Source of the DNA: Methanothrix sp. | GTDB taxonomy: Archaea; Halobacteriota; Methanosarcinia; Methanotrichales; Methanotrichaceae | Assembly: GCA_028679775.1 (NCBI GenBank) | Contig: JAJRAX010000219.1 | Coordinates: 1-16,025, forward strand | Direction: 5' to 3' | Length of the DNA: 16,025 bases | Shown: piece by piece, positions 1-6,549 of the stretch | Layout of the letters: every line of letters begins with the position of its first letter | Position numbering within the stretch: position 1 is the first letter of the stretch | Notes under the pieces: generated by a model | Told to the model about the DNA's origin: nothing | The model's input: only the letters and a program-made list of their open reading frames with translations | Databases searched by the model: none | Program-made: the position numbers and the translations under genes

Positions 1-1361
1 CCTGTTATCATGCCCTCAAACCGCTCGCCAATCTTCGACTTAAGGAGAAGAGCAGCTGCTGATTTGCCTACCTGCCGCTCGACCTTGGTGGCTGCATCCT
101 CCTTCTTGGTGCAGATATCGGCCAGGTATTCAAGCTCTTCCAGGCTGTAGGGGGCGGGCCGATCCTCAATCTCAATGGCTGCCTTGAGGAGGCGCTGAGT
201 GATGAGGTCTGGATAGCGGCGGTTGGGAGCGGTCGAGTGGGTGTAGTCTTTTATTGCCAGGCCGAAGTGGCCTGTGGCCTTCTCGTCTGCGGTCTCAGCT
301 ACGTATTCTCCGTTTCCGAGAAGCTTGATAACTGCCAAAGAGAGATCAGGGAAACGCAAGGGATCGGCCTTCTTCATCATGGTCAAGAACATCTCCAGTT
401 TTCTGGGGCTGGGGGTTTTGGGCAGCCGGAAGGCATGCTCGGCTGCGATCTCTACGATTCGGTCCCATCTTCTGGGGACACGGACAACCCGGCGGATGGA
501 GGGAAGGCCTTTCATAGCCAGGTAGCGCACAGTCACACCGTTGGCGGCTATCATGAAGTCCTCGATGATCTCCATAGCCTGGTTCTTCTCCTCGACTAAG
601 AGATCGCAGAGCTTTTCGCCCTGAAAGACCGGCTTAGCCTGGATGGTCTCAAGGCTGAGAGCCCCCTTCTCGTGGCGAAGGCTCTTCATGCTCTGAGCAG
701 CACGGTTCTGGAGGAGAAGGTTCTCTGCCAGACCTTCGACCGAGGCCACTGCATCCGGAACATGCGTCTTGCCCTCAAGCCACGCGCCCACGCTGTTGTA
801 GGCCAGTTTGGCATGATTCTTCACTACTGCCTGGTAGATGTCTGAATCGAGGAGAGATCCATCAGGGGCTATCGTCATCTCCACCACCAGGGCGAGGCGG
901 TCCTGGTTCAGGTTCAGGGATGTGAGGTTGGTAGAGAGCTTCAGGGGAAGCATTGGAAAGATCTGGCCGGCGGTGTAGACTGATGTGGTATTGTGCTGGG
1001 CATCCCGGTCGATGGCGGAATTCTTCTTGACCAGGGAATCCACATCTGCCACAGCGACCCGGATCTTCGTCCTTCCCTCGGTCATCACCTCGGCTACGGT
1101 TAGCTGGTCCAGGTCCTCAGAGTCATCGTTGTCGATGGAAGCCCAGAGCAGATTCCTCAGATCGCGAGCATGGACATCTCCTTCTGCTTTGGCTGGTGAC
1201 TGAATCAGAGCAAGCTCAGAGACTGCTTCTGGGGAGAATTCGGGGAGCAGCCCTCGAGCCGTCATGGCCTGCCTGGCGATCTTTTGCAGGGTGGTTCGGT
1301 TTTCGGCGTCAATAGCATCCGCAGAAATATCAGATGCAATATCGGAAGTAATCTTGGTCAC
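1..1361 (-). CDS. RNase II/RNase R family 3'-5' exoribonuclease (RNB domain), partial at window edge
   Basis: This protein probably degrades RNA processively from the 3' end in the cytoplasm. The frame runs from GTG at 1361 off the left edge, giving 453 codons. GTG is chosen because GAGG lies 7-9 bases upstream and no in-frame ATG precedes it; the nearby ATG at 1386 meets a stop after 18 codons. The RNB domain begins near residue 65. It has the acidic metal-binding stretch DNDDSEDLDQL (residues 77-87), the VAVADVDSLV segment near 102-111, the PMLPLKLS segment near 136-143, and the late NRRYPDLITQRLL motif equivalent to the family's RRYxDL signature. No cold-shock domain precedes RNB, as is usual for short archaeal homologues. 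The isocitrate lyase-family gene lies 55 bases upstream on the same strand, so the two may be cotranscribed. The family is clear; RNase R-like versus RNase II-like specificity is not. Confidence 0.9.
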   Translation of the reverse strand, partial: MTKITSDIASDISADAIDAENRTTLQKIARQAMTARGLLPEFSPEAVSELALIQSPAKAEGDVHARDLRNLLWASIDNDDSEDLDQLTVAEVMTEGRTKIRVAVADVDSLVKKNSAIDRDAQHNTTSVYTAGQIFPMLPLKLSTNLTSLNLNQDRLALVVEMTIAPDGSLLDSDIYQAVVKNHAKLAYNSVGAWLEGKTHVPDAVASVEGLAENLLLQNRAAQSMKSLRHEKGALSLETIQAKPVFQGEKLCDLLVEEKNQAMEIIEDFMIAANGVTVRYLAMKGLPSIRRVVRVPRRWDRIVEIAAEHAFRLPKTPSPRKLEMFLTMMKKADPLRFPDLSLAVIKLLGNGEYVAETADEKATGHFGLAIKDYTHSTAPNRRYPDLITQRLLKAAIEIEDRPAPYSLEELEYLADICTKKEDAATKVERQVGKSAAALLLKSKIGERFEGMIT

Positions 1362-1416
1362 TGGTAATCCTCTTGTCCTTGTCCATTGTGCTTCCGGAAG
1401 ATAAGGATCACCGTTT

Positions 1417-2298
1417 CTATGCTCCCTTGCGACCAAACTCGCCCTCCAATTGTCTCCACTTTTTAACACCGATCAGGTCGTTGAAATCCGACCAATTTAT
1501 GCCAAGCTGGCCCACTTTATCGAGGTCGTCATCCTTGAGTGCCTGCAGCGCGTCCATCATAGCTTTGACTGCCGGGTAGAGGCAGACCATAGGAATGGAA
1601 ATGTATTTCACTCCGATCTCCTCCAGTTCAGACAACGGGAACTTGGGAGTCTTGCCGCCGGGAATGAGATTAAAGGCCAGTGGGATCTTAATCTTCTTGA
1701 CGAGATGCCGGACCTCCTCAAGAGATTGGGGGCATTCCACATAGATGTAATCCGCGCCAGCCGTGGCATAGGCGACCGCTCGCTCAATGGTTTTGTCAAA
1801 TCCCTCGATGGCCCTAGCATCCGTCCTGGCTCCGATGACCAGCTCAGAGTCCTCTTCCTCTCTGGCCCGGATCAGTGCGCCGATCTTTGCGACCATCTCA
1901 TCCTGGGAGATGATGGTCTTGCCGCTCATGTGGCCGCAGCGTTTGGGCCAGGTCTGGTCCTCGATTCTGATGCCTGCAGCATCGATCCAGATATAGTTTT
2001 TAGCCGTCCAGTATGCATTCAGGGCATTTCCGTAGCCGGTGTCGGCATCGATATCGACTGGAATCGAGACGCTGTTGATGATATTTCTGGCTCTCTGCAG
2101 AAGCTCTCCAAAGCTGATCAGTCCTAGGTCGGGCTGTCCGATTGATGACGCGGATATTGCGTATCCCGATGTTCCCATGAGCCGAAATCCCGCTTTTTCG
2201 ATCAAAATGGCGGAGAGGGCATCATAGCCGCATGGCCTTAAGACAAGGCCCGGTTTCTCCAGCAACTGTCTGAATGCTCTCGATCTTGATTTATTCAT
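1417..2298 (-). CDS. Isocitrate lyase/PEP mutase superfamily enzyme (C-C lyase acting on a 2-hydroxy- or 2-oxo-diacid)
   Basis: This is a 293-residue TIM-barrel enzyme related to methylisocitrate lyase (PrpB), dimethylmalate lyase and oxaloacetate decarboxylase. Visible motifs are the Mg-binding DIDADTGYGN (82-91), RIEDQ (111-115), the lyase signature KRCGHMSGK (119-127) with the loop cysteine C121, and GARTDA (156-161). Loop cysteine and flanking KR-CGH favour a lyase over a phosphonomutase. Length matches the PrpB group (about 290) and is far below the long isocitrate lyases. The ATG at 2298 has GGAGG seven bases upstream. Substrate cannot be read from sequence: 2-methylisocitrate, a methylmalate-type acid or oxaloacetate are all possible. 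No methylcitrate-cycle gene is adjacent; the only close partner is the downstream RNase gene, so context gives no pathway. Confidence 0.85.
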   Translation of the reverse strand: MNKSRSRAFRQLLEKPGLVLRPCGYDALSAILIEKAGFRLMGTSGYAISASSIGQPDLGLISFGELLQRARNIINSVSIPVDIDADTGYGNALNAYWTAKNYIWIDAAGIRIEDQTWPKRCGHMSGKTIISQDEMVAKIGALIRAREEEDSELVIGARTDARAIEGFDKTIERAVAYATAGADYIYVECPQSLEEVRHLVKKIKIPLAFNLIPGGKTPKFPLSELEEIGVKYISIPMVCLYPAVKAMMDALQALKDDDLDKVGQLGINWSDFNDLIGVKKWRQLEGEFGRKGA

Positions 2299-2353
2299 GG
2301 TCCTGCCTCCAGTTTATCGATTCTAGAATTTTGCTTTTCAGCTATTATTAATA

Positions 2354-2360
2354 CATATAA
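2354..2360 (-). promoter_or_regulatory. Probable TATA box for the isocitrate lyase-family gene
   Basis: Read on the minus strand, TTATATG sits in an AT-rich run (about 2341-2366). Transcription would start about 24 bases downstream, near 2330, leaving a leader of roughly 30 bases that contains the GGAGG ribosome site. This is inferred from archaeal promoter rules only. Confidence 0.4.
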
Positions 2361-2475
2361 TTGAGACAATTGGTATTATAGTTTGCCAGAGGATTCCCGG
2401 TTAGCAATTTTTGTCAAGCCAAAATTTCGAGATGGGATGGTGACGGCTGGAAGGGAATACAAAAAATGCAAAACC

Positions 2476-2492
2476 AAAACCTTTATCAGATA
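2476..2492 (+). promoter_or_regulatory. Possible archaeal BRE/TATA element before the 39-residue membrane ORF
   Basis: A purine- and A-rich BRE-like stretch (AAAAC) is followed by CTTTATCAGATA. The spacing of about 36 bases from the TATA centre to the ATG at 2522 would place the start site near 2510 and leave a leader of about 12 bases. The match to TTTATA is imperfect. Confidence 0.35.
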
Positions 2493-2521
2493 AAAGAGAT
2501 GGCATTAGGGTGGTGTAGGAA

Positions 2522-2641
2522 ATGGATGCAATCACGATTATCGAGGGGCTTCAGAGCCTGCTGATACTGGTTATCTTTCTGGGGATCTTGGCGGCTAGCT
2601 TCAAGGTCTGGCGCTGGAACTACGTGACCCCACCCAAGTAG
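2522..2641 (+). CDS. Small single-span membrane protein, 39 residues (hypothetical)
   Basis: I do not recognise this family. The frame reads MDAITIIEGL, then a hydrophobic span (about residues 10-26), then AASFKVWRWNYVTPPK. That gives one transmembrane helix with an acidic N terminus and a basic, tryptophan-rich C terminus, as expected for a real membrane miniprotein with the C terminus in the cytoplasm. A possible TATA element lies 30-40 bases upstream. The ribosome site is weak: GGTGG lies about 8 bases before the ATG and AGGA directly abuts it. It stands alone between the isocitrate lyase-family gene (divergent) and a gene-poor stretch. The alternative is a chance ORF; 39 codons alone prove nothing, but the composition is unlike random sequence. 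Confidence 0.45.
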   Translation: MDAITIIEGLQSLLILVIFLGILAASFKVWRWNYVTPPK

Positions 2642-3018
2642 ATACAGAGAAAACGTCGATCTGCATTTACAATTACTGTTTAGCGACCATAGCTGGCGGC
2701 TTAGGCTGCCGGAGATTTTTGTCACATTTGAATGAGTTTGCTCAGGCTGCTTAGCATGTACCGCAAAAATGTGCCAGCTCCTTTCACTGTTTTTTTTCGG
2801 CTTTGCGGCAATTTTTGCTCAATCCTTCAAGCCTTTAAATTTCTGCTCCAATTGGGCAGCGCTGTCAACTACCATGCCCTGAAGGACGTGGCTTGCGACT
2901 ACGCAAAAAGTCGTGTCGCTGTTGGTCGGTTGACACAGGGACAGCAAATCCTTGAAGTTTCATAGGTTTCCCTCAACTGTAGATCCAGAGTGCCCTACCT
3001 CTCGCGAGGCGTGAATCG
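2642..3018. other. Gene-poor stretch, possibly decayed DNA
   Basis: I find no convincing intact gene here. A plus-strand frame (2732-2965, 77 codons) lacks a ribosome site and resembles nothing I know. On the minus strand two short overlapping frames in about 2845-2962 have protein-like composition (one ends QLEQKFKGLKD then stop), which suggests a frame-broken remnant. A 16-base word at 2732-2747 recurs at 7434-7449. The identity of any ancestral gene is unknown. Confidence 0.3.
2732..2747 (+). repeat. 16-bp direct repeat, copy 1 (second copy at 7434-7449)
   Basis: The word ATGAGTTTGCTCAGGC occurs exactly here and at 7434-7449, both in non-coding DNA and in the same orientation. Flanks diverge at once on both sides (GCTG versus GCAG after it). 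Confidence 0.5.
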
Positions 3019-3122
3019 GTTTCCTGGTTAACCAGGGAACTATAGCGTAATATGACGTAATGATATTTAACACTTGCGGATTCAAGTTATTCTTAATTAG
3101 AATTGCAGGATATTACGCTATA
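3019..3122. promoter_or_regulatory. Palindrome plus spaced inverted repeat before the RHH gene (candidate operator)
   Basis: Positions 3019-3040 form a 22-bp palindrome with one mismatched pair; its core CCTGGTTAACCAGG (3023-3036) is perfect. It abuts a 13-bp perfect inverted repeat: TATAGCGTAATAT (3041-3053) and ATATTACGCTATA (3110-3122), the right arm ending on the first base of the ATG. CGTAAT occurs at 3046-3051 and again at 3056-3061, exactly 10 bases (one helical turn) apart, with the inverse ATTACG at 3112-3117. Half-sites spaced by a helical turn suit a ribbon-helix-helix repressor controlling its own gene. The palindrome has no loop, so it is more likely a DNA site than an RNA hairpin. 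Confidence 0.5.
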
Positions 3123-3250
3123 TGGGATTCACTAACGTTAGGTTAAAAACGGAAACTAGAGACCGTTTGAAGAAGTATGGGTCGAAAGGAGAAAGCTATG
3201 ATGACATCATTGCTGGAATCCTAAGTATAGCTGAAGACTTGAAAAAGTAA
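3122..3250 (+). CDS. Ribbon-helix-helix protein, VapB-antitoxin-like, 42 residues
   Basis: The protein reads MGFTNVRLKTETRDRLKKYG and continues SKGESYDDIIAGILSIAEDLKK. It has the archaeal ribbon-helix-helix layout: a short N-terminal beta strand (VRLK), helix A (TETRDRLKKYG), the turn with SKGESYDDII, and helix B to the C terminus. Such proteins bind DNA as dimers, inserting the strand in the major groove, and often serve as antitoxins. No PIN-domain or RelE toxin is beside it; the next gene is an ABC ATPase 88 bases on. There is no clear ribosome site because the 13-bp inverted-repeat arm abuts the start, so the mRNA may be leaderless or poorly translated. The family assignment is by fold pattern; an antitoxin role is not shown. 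Confidence 0.75.
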   Translation: MGFTNVRLKTETRDRLKKYGSKGESYDDIIAGILSIAEDLKK

Positions 3251-3258
3251 CTATGCAA

Positions 3259-3297
3259 GGGGCACGATTCGTCCCCACCCTGAAGGAGGGGGTCTTC
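3259..3297 (+). repeat. Alternative-stem hairpin, terminator or IS200/IS605-type end remnant
   Basis: GGGG-C-ACG / ATT / CGT-CCCC (3259-3276) forms a 7-bp stem with one bulged C. The CCCC arm can instead pair with AGGGGG at 3287-3292 around TGAAGG. CCCCACCC-TGAAGG-AGGGGG followed by TCTTCTCT resembles the structured right ends of TnpB-bearing IS200/IS605 elements; it also lies just after the RHH gene and could terminate it. No tnpA or tnpB remains nearby. Both readings are open. Confidence 0.45.
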
Positions 3298-3338
3298 TCT
3301 GCACCTTGACTCAACGAGATAAACGTAGGAGTCGATCT

Positions 3339-4160
3339 ATGGCAAGAATTGGGCTGAAGGATATCATCGTATCGTATGGAAAGAACGGCAGCAGGACTGT
3401 GGCGTTGGATAACGTCAATTTGGATGTCAGCGATGGACAATTCGTGTCGCTCATAGGCCCGTCCGGCTGCGGAAAGAGCACCCTTCTCGATTTGGTGGCA
3501 GGCCTTAGAAAGCCAACTAACGGCTATGTGGAGGTTGATGGCTTCGAGATCAATGGACCGGGACCAGATCGAGGCGTCGTCTTCCAGGATTATTCTCTCT
3601 TTCCATGGATGAGCGCTCTGGAAAATTTGCGCTTTGCCATTGAGCATTCCCAGGAGAAGACAACCAAAGAGCAGTGCCTGGCAAAGGCCGGCAGATATCT
3701 GGAATTGGTTGGGCTCTCCAAATTCAGCGACAAGTATCCGGGCACGCTGTCCGGAGGCATGCGCCAGCGACTGGCCATAGCCAGGATGTTTGCAATGAAT
3801 CCGGAGATGTTTCTTATGGATGAACCCTTCGGAGCCCTGGATTCGCTTAACCGAGCCTTCATGCAGGATCTGCTCACCCACCTGTGGTCCAGGGACAAAG
3901 AGAGGAAGACTGTCCTATTCGTGACTCATGACGTGGATGAAGCCATTCTGCTCTCGGATAAGGTTGTAGTGATGACACCGACGCCGGGAAGGATCAAAGA
4001 GGTGGTGGATGTACCCTTTCCCCGTCCCAGACGCAGGCAGAACCTCTTTACCAGCCAAGATTACATAATTCTCCGCTCCAAACTGCTCTCTCGCTTCAGC
4101 GAGGAGATGCAAGAGGATCTGGCAAAACAAGAGAACGAGCTTATCACCTGGAGTATCTGA
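3339..4160 (+). CDS. ABC transporter ATPase, nitrate/sulfonate/taurine (SsuB/TauB) type
   Basis: This 273-residue ATP-binding subunit powers the permease encoded 4 bases downstream. Walker A GPSGCGKST (40-48), Q-loop VFQD (Q83), signature LSGGMRQR (137-144), Walker B FLMDEP (158-163) and H-loop THD (H197) are all present and intact. The segment PDRGVVFQDYSLFPWMSALEN is typical of the NitT/TauT ATPases. ATG at 3339 is preferred over an in-frame TTG at 3306 because AGGAG lies 7 bases upstream and homologues start close to the first beta strand. Candidate substrates are sulfonates, nitrate-like anions, pyrimidine precursors or a metal complex; sequence does not decide. The gene pair lacks a periplasmic binding protein in this window. 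Confidence 0.93.
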   Translation: MARIGLKDIIVSYGKNGSRTVALDNVNLDVSDGQFVSLIGPSGCGKSTLLDLVAGLRKPTNGYVEVDGFEINGPGPDRGVVFQDYSLFPWMSALENLRFAIEHSQEKTTKEQCLAKAGRYLELVGLSKFSDKYPGTLSGGMRQRLAIARMFAMNPEMFLMDEPFGALDSLNRAFMQDLLTHLWSRDKERKTVLFVTHDVDEAILLSDKVVVMTPTPGRIKEVVDVPFPRPRRRQNLFTSQDYIILRSKLLSRFSEEMQEDLAKQENELITWSI

Positions 4161-4164
4161 TCGA

Positions 4165-5100
4165 ATGAAGATCGATCTTGAGAATCTTCTGGTTACAGGC
4201 ATATTTGTCGCGCTGCTCCTGCTAGTCGTGTTGGTCCCTAATGCTGCCAATCAGACGGTTCATGAAGGCGGAAACGGCATATTCCTGGGGGTCGTGGCAG
4301 TAATTCTGATCATCTATATCATCGGACTTTTCGCAGGCAAGGACGACATTCAGAAGACGACAGATATATTTCTGATCATGGGAGTTCTGCTGCTGGCTTG
4401 GGAGATTTTTATTGGCAAGCTCTCATTGCTTGATCCATTTCTCTTTCCGTCACCTGAAAAGGTCTTCGCAGTATTTGCAGAGGATTATAATATCATGATC
4501 AGTGGACTGATCAGCTCCTTTGCCATTCTAATGTCTGGATACATTTTAGCGGTTGTTGTGGCCGTTCCATTGGCTTTATTGATCGGTTGGAGAAAGAGAG
4601 CTTTTGATGTTGCCTACCCAATAGCAAAAGCAGTATCGCCCATTCCGCCTACAGTTTATTTGCCCTATGCCATCGTTCTTTTGCCTACATTTAGCAGCGC
4701 CTCGGTCTTTGTGATATTCATCGGGGCTTTCTGGCCCCTCTTTGTGGGAACTGTGCATGGCGTCTTTAACATAGACAGGCGCATCCTCAACTCGGCCAGG
4801 ACTTTGGGATTAAAAGAGCGTGTCATGCTCAGCAAGATCGTCCTGCCGGCGGCTCTGCCTTCAGTGTTTTCAGGTGCGACAATTGCCCTCATCCTCTCGT
4901 TCATCACTCTGACTGTGGCAGAGATGATTGCAGCCACATCTGGATTGGGATGGTACATCGAGTATCAGCATCAGTATGCCAACTACGACAAAGTGATCGC
5001 CGGAATGATTCTGATGGGAGCGACAGTAGTAGTAGTGATGTGGTTTTTTGATCGCATCCAGAAGCATTGCCTGCGCTGGCAGAGCGTGGAAGGTCCATGA
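4165..5100 (+). CDS. ABC transporter permease, nitrate/sulfonate/taurine (SsuC/TauC) type
   Basis: This 311-residue membrane protein forms the importer channel with the ATPase just upstream. Hydrophobic spans lie at about 8-25, 38-57, 68-84, 113-140, 165-200, 236-258 and 277-295. The cytoplasmic EAA-like loop is at 209-234 (NSARTLGLKERV, then IVLPAALPSV) and would dock on the ATPase. It is longer than the usual 250-260 residues because of extra N-terminal spans (about the first 85 residues), a feature also seen in some methanogen members. Its TGA stop overlaps the ATG of the next reading frame (ATGA at 5097-5100), showing that the operon once continued. Confidence 0.9.
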   Translation: MKIDLENLLVTGIFVALLLLVVLVPNAANQTVHEGGNGIFLGVVAVILIIYIIGLFAGKDDIQKTTDIFLIMGVLLLAWEIFIGKLSLLDPFLFPSPEKVFAVFAEDYNIMISGLISSFAILMSGYILAVVVAVPLALLIGWRKRAFDVAYPIAKAVSPIPPTVYLPYAIVLLPTFSSASVFVIFIGAFWPLFVGTVHGVFNIDRRILNSARTLGLKERVMLSKIVLPAALPSVFSGATIALILSFITLTVAEMIAATSGLGWYIEYQHQYANYDKVIAGMILMGATVVVVMWFFDRIQKHCLRWQSVEGP

Positions 5101-5291
5101 AATGGACGCGGGTCGAGGATACGATAGACTTTGCGAGAGAGATGGGTTACAGGAAATTAGGAATTGCCACCTGCGTAGGTCTCATCTCCGTCTGCTGCAA
5201 GAGCAGCTCCATTGCACCAGTTTCTATTACCGGAGGCTCCTGCAGCCATGAATGCAAAAAAACGCATATCCTCTGCTTTACCTTCTCTTAG
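5097..5291 (+). pseudogene. Remnant of a DUF1847-like gene, third gene of the ABC operon
   Basis: Starting in a 4-base overlap with the permease stop, the frame reads MKWTRVEDTIDFAREMGYRK and LGIATCVGLIS, which resembles the conserved core of DUF1847 (metal-binding, cysteine-rich) proteins. It then jumps to VCCKSSSIAP, the kind of segment that in intact members follows some 20-30 residues later, so an internal deletion is suspected. The rest (ITGGSCSHECKK onward) looks unlike the family and stops at 64 residues; intact proteins are about 200. The family's N-terminal cysteine region is absent too. The 3' end overlaps the convergent GTPase gene by 14 bases. The DUF1847 identification comes from memory of the motif and is moderate; it may instead be a short intact protein. 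Confidence 0.5.
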
Positions 5292-6381
5292 TGATTATGG
5301 AGAGAATATCGCTGTCCTTCAGCTCGTGCTCCAGGCCGACCGACTGTCCCGGGAACTTGGCGCTCTCGCCCCAGACCAGAGCATAGCGGAAGAGGTTGAC
5401 AAAGTCGCGATGAAGATGCTCGCATACCGCTTTTACTGTACTTCCTTCCAGGAGCACCAGTGGCTCTTCGAGGTCAGCTTTCCCGCCTTTGGGCTTGAGA
5501 TAGACGCGAATGAATCCCAGACGCTCGTAAATGAGATCCTTCAGATCCTCCAGGCCCAAGAGGGTAGCGCAGGAGATTGGGAGATATCCTCTGCCCAGAT
5601 CCTCGACGATCTTATCTTCGAGGTTTCCGTACTTGAGATCGAACTTATTGATTGCTACCACTGAGGGAATGTAGACCCTGTTTCCGGCTAAAAAGTCAAC
5701 CAGGCTGTCAGTATCGATGTCCTCTCTGATGGTGACGTTCGCATTGACGATGCCATAGGCGCGGATGATCTCGGCGATCTCAAATTCCGTCATATGGGTG
5801 AGAGGCACAGTGCTTCTTACTATTATGCCGCCCTTCTTCTCCTGAGTGATGTGGATATTGGGGGGCTGCTTGTCCAGCCGGATTCCTGCATCGTACAGCT
5901 CACGTTCCAGGATGTCCAGCCGGTAGTTGAAGACATCCCCTAATAATAATATTATATCCGCGGCGCGGGCTGCTGTAATGACTTCTCTGCCCCGCCCCTT
6001 GCCTTTGGCTGCACCCTTGATGATGCCAGGCATATCCAGGATCTGTATCTCGGCTCCCTTGTATTTCATGACGCCGGGAATGACCTCAAGCGTGGTGAAC
6101 TGATATGCTGCTACCTCCGATTTGGAGCCGGTCAGATAGTTGAGGAGACTGGACTTTCCTACTGACGGAAAACCCACCAGGGCTACTGTTGCGTCACCTG
6201 ACTTCTTGATATAGTATCTTCTGCCCCCGCCACCACCCTTGATCTTCTGAAGATCCTGCTGCGCTTTGAGCTTCGCTATCTTGGCCTTGATCTTGCCCAG
6301 GTGGTGCTCGGTGGCCTTGTTCTTCTGAGTGTTGAAGATCTCTTCTTCTAGTGCCTTGATCTGCTCCTCAATGGTTGCCAT
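5278..6381 (-). CDS. DRG-type Obg-family GTPase with TGS domain
   Basis: This 367-residue protein is the archaeal member of the developmentally regulated GTP-binding (DRG) family, thought to act with ribosomes in the cytoplasm. An N-terminal helical region (1-48, rich in K/E/Q) leads into GGGGGRR (49-55). The GTPase domain has G1 GFPSVGKSS (70-78), G2 at QFTT (94-97), G3 DMPG (116-119), G4 NKFD (245-248) and G5 SCA (270-272). A DRG insertion occupies about 155-230, and the TGS domain is at 290-367 (IRVYLKPKG to LSIITKRR). Length equals that of archaeal DRGs. ATG at 6381 has GAGG about 7 bases upstream. A TATA box lies about 100 bases before the start, so the gene is probably transcribed on its own, though the Cas4-like gene precedes it on the same strand. 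Confidence 0.95.
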   Translation of the reverse strand: MATIEEQIKALEEEIFNTQKNKATEHHLGKIKAKIAKLKAQQDLQKIKGGGGGRRYYIKKSGDATVALVGFPSVGKSSLLNYLTGSKSEVAAYQFTTLEVIPGVMKYKGAEIQILDMPGIIKGAAKGKGRGREVITAARAADIILLLGDVFNYRLDILERELYDAGIRLDKQPPNIHITQEKKGGIIVRSTVPLTHMTEFEIAEIIRAYGIVNANVTIREDIDTDSLVDFLAGNRVYIPSVVAINKFDLKYGNLEDKIVEDLGRGYLPISCATLLGLEDLKDLIYERLGFIRVYLKPKGGKADLEEPLVLLEGSTVKAVCEHLHRDFVNLFRYALVWGESAKFPGQSVGLEHELKDSDILSIITKRR

Positions 6382-6480
6382 TTATTGTCCTCGTAATCGG
6401 CATGGGAGGAGACGGACCTCGCCTTGCCGCCAGATTATTGATGTGTTTCTGGTTATGTAGGCTGCAAATAATGCTTCCCC

Positions 6481-6488
6481 TTTATAAG
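6481..6488 (-). promoter_or_regulatory. TATA box for the DRG GTPase gene
   Basis: Read on the minus strand, ACCTTATAAAGG contains a near-consensus archaeal TATA box (CTTATAAA). A start site near 6458 would give a leader of about 76 bases before the ATG at 6381. The rest of 6382-6549 shows no gene. Confidence 0.45.
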
Positions 6489-6549
6489 GTATGGGTTTGT
6501 CATTTAGCAGCTAACAGTGCAGCAAGTTTTATGAATTATTTTAAAAAAT

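Noticed and set aside
1450..2127. A 225-codon plus-strand frame across the isocitrate lyase-family gene
   Set aside because: It lies fully within a well-supported minus-strand gene with clear motifs and has no family features of its own.
2732..2965. A 77-codon plus-strand gene
   Set aside because: No ribosome site, no recognisable family, and protein-like composition is at least as good on the opposite strand in broken frames; more likely decayed DNA.
3122..3250. Complete toxin-antitoxin pair
   Set aside because: Only an RHH protein is present; no toxin-like ORF lies on either side.
3306..3338. TTG start for the ABC ATPase at 3306
   Set aside because: The ATG at 3339 has AGGAG at proper spacing; the extra residues (TQRDKRRSRS) have no family counterpart.
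5212..5664. A 150-codon plus-strand ORF after the ABC operon
   Set aside because: It is the complement of the DRG GTPase C-terminal TGS region, which is strongly supported.
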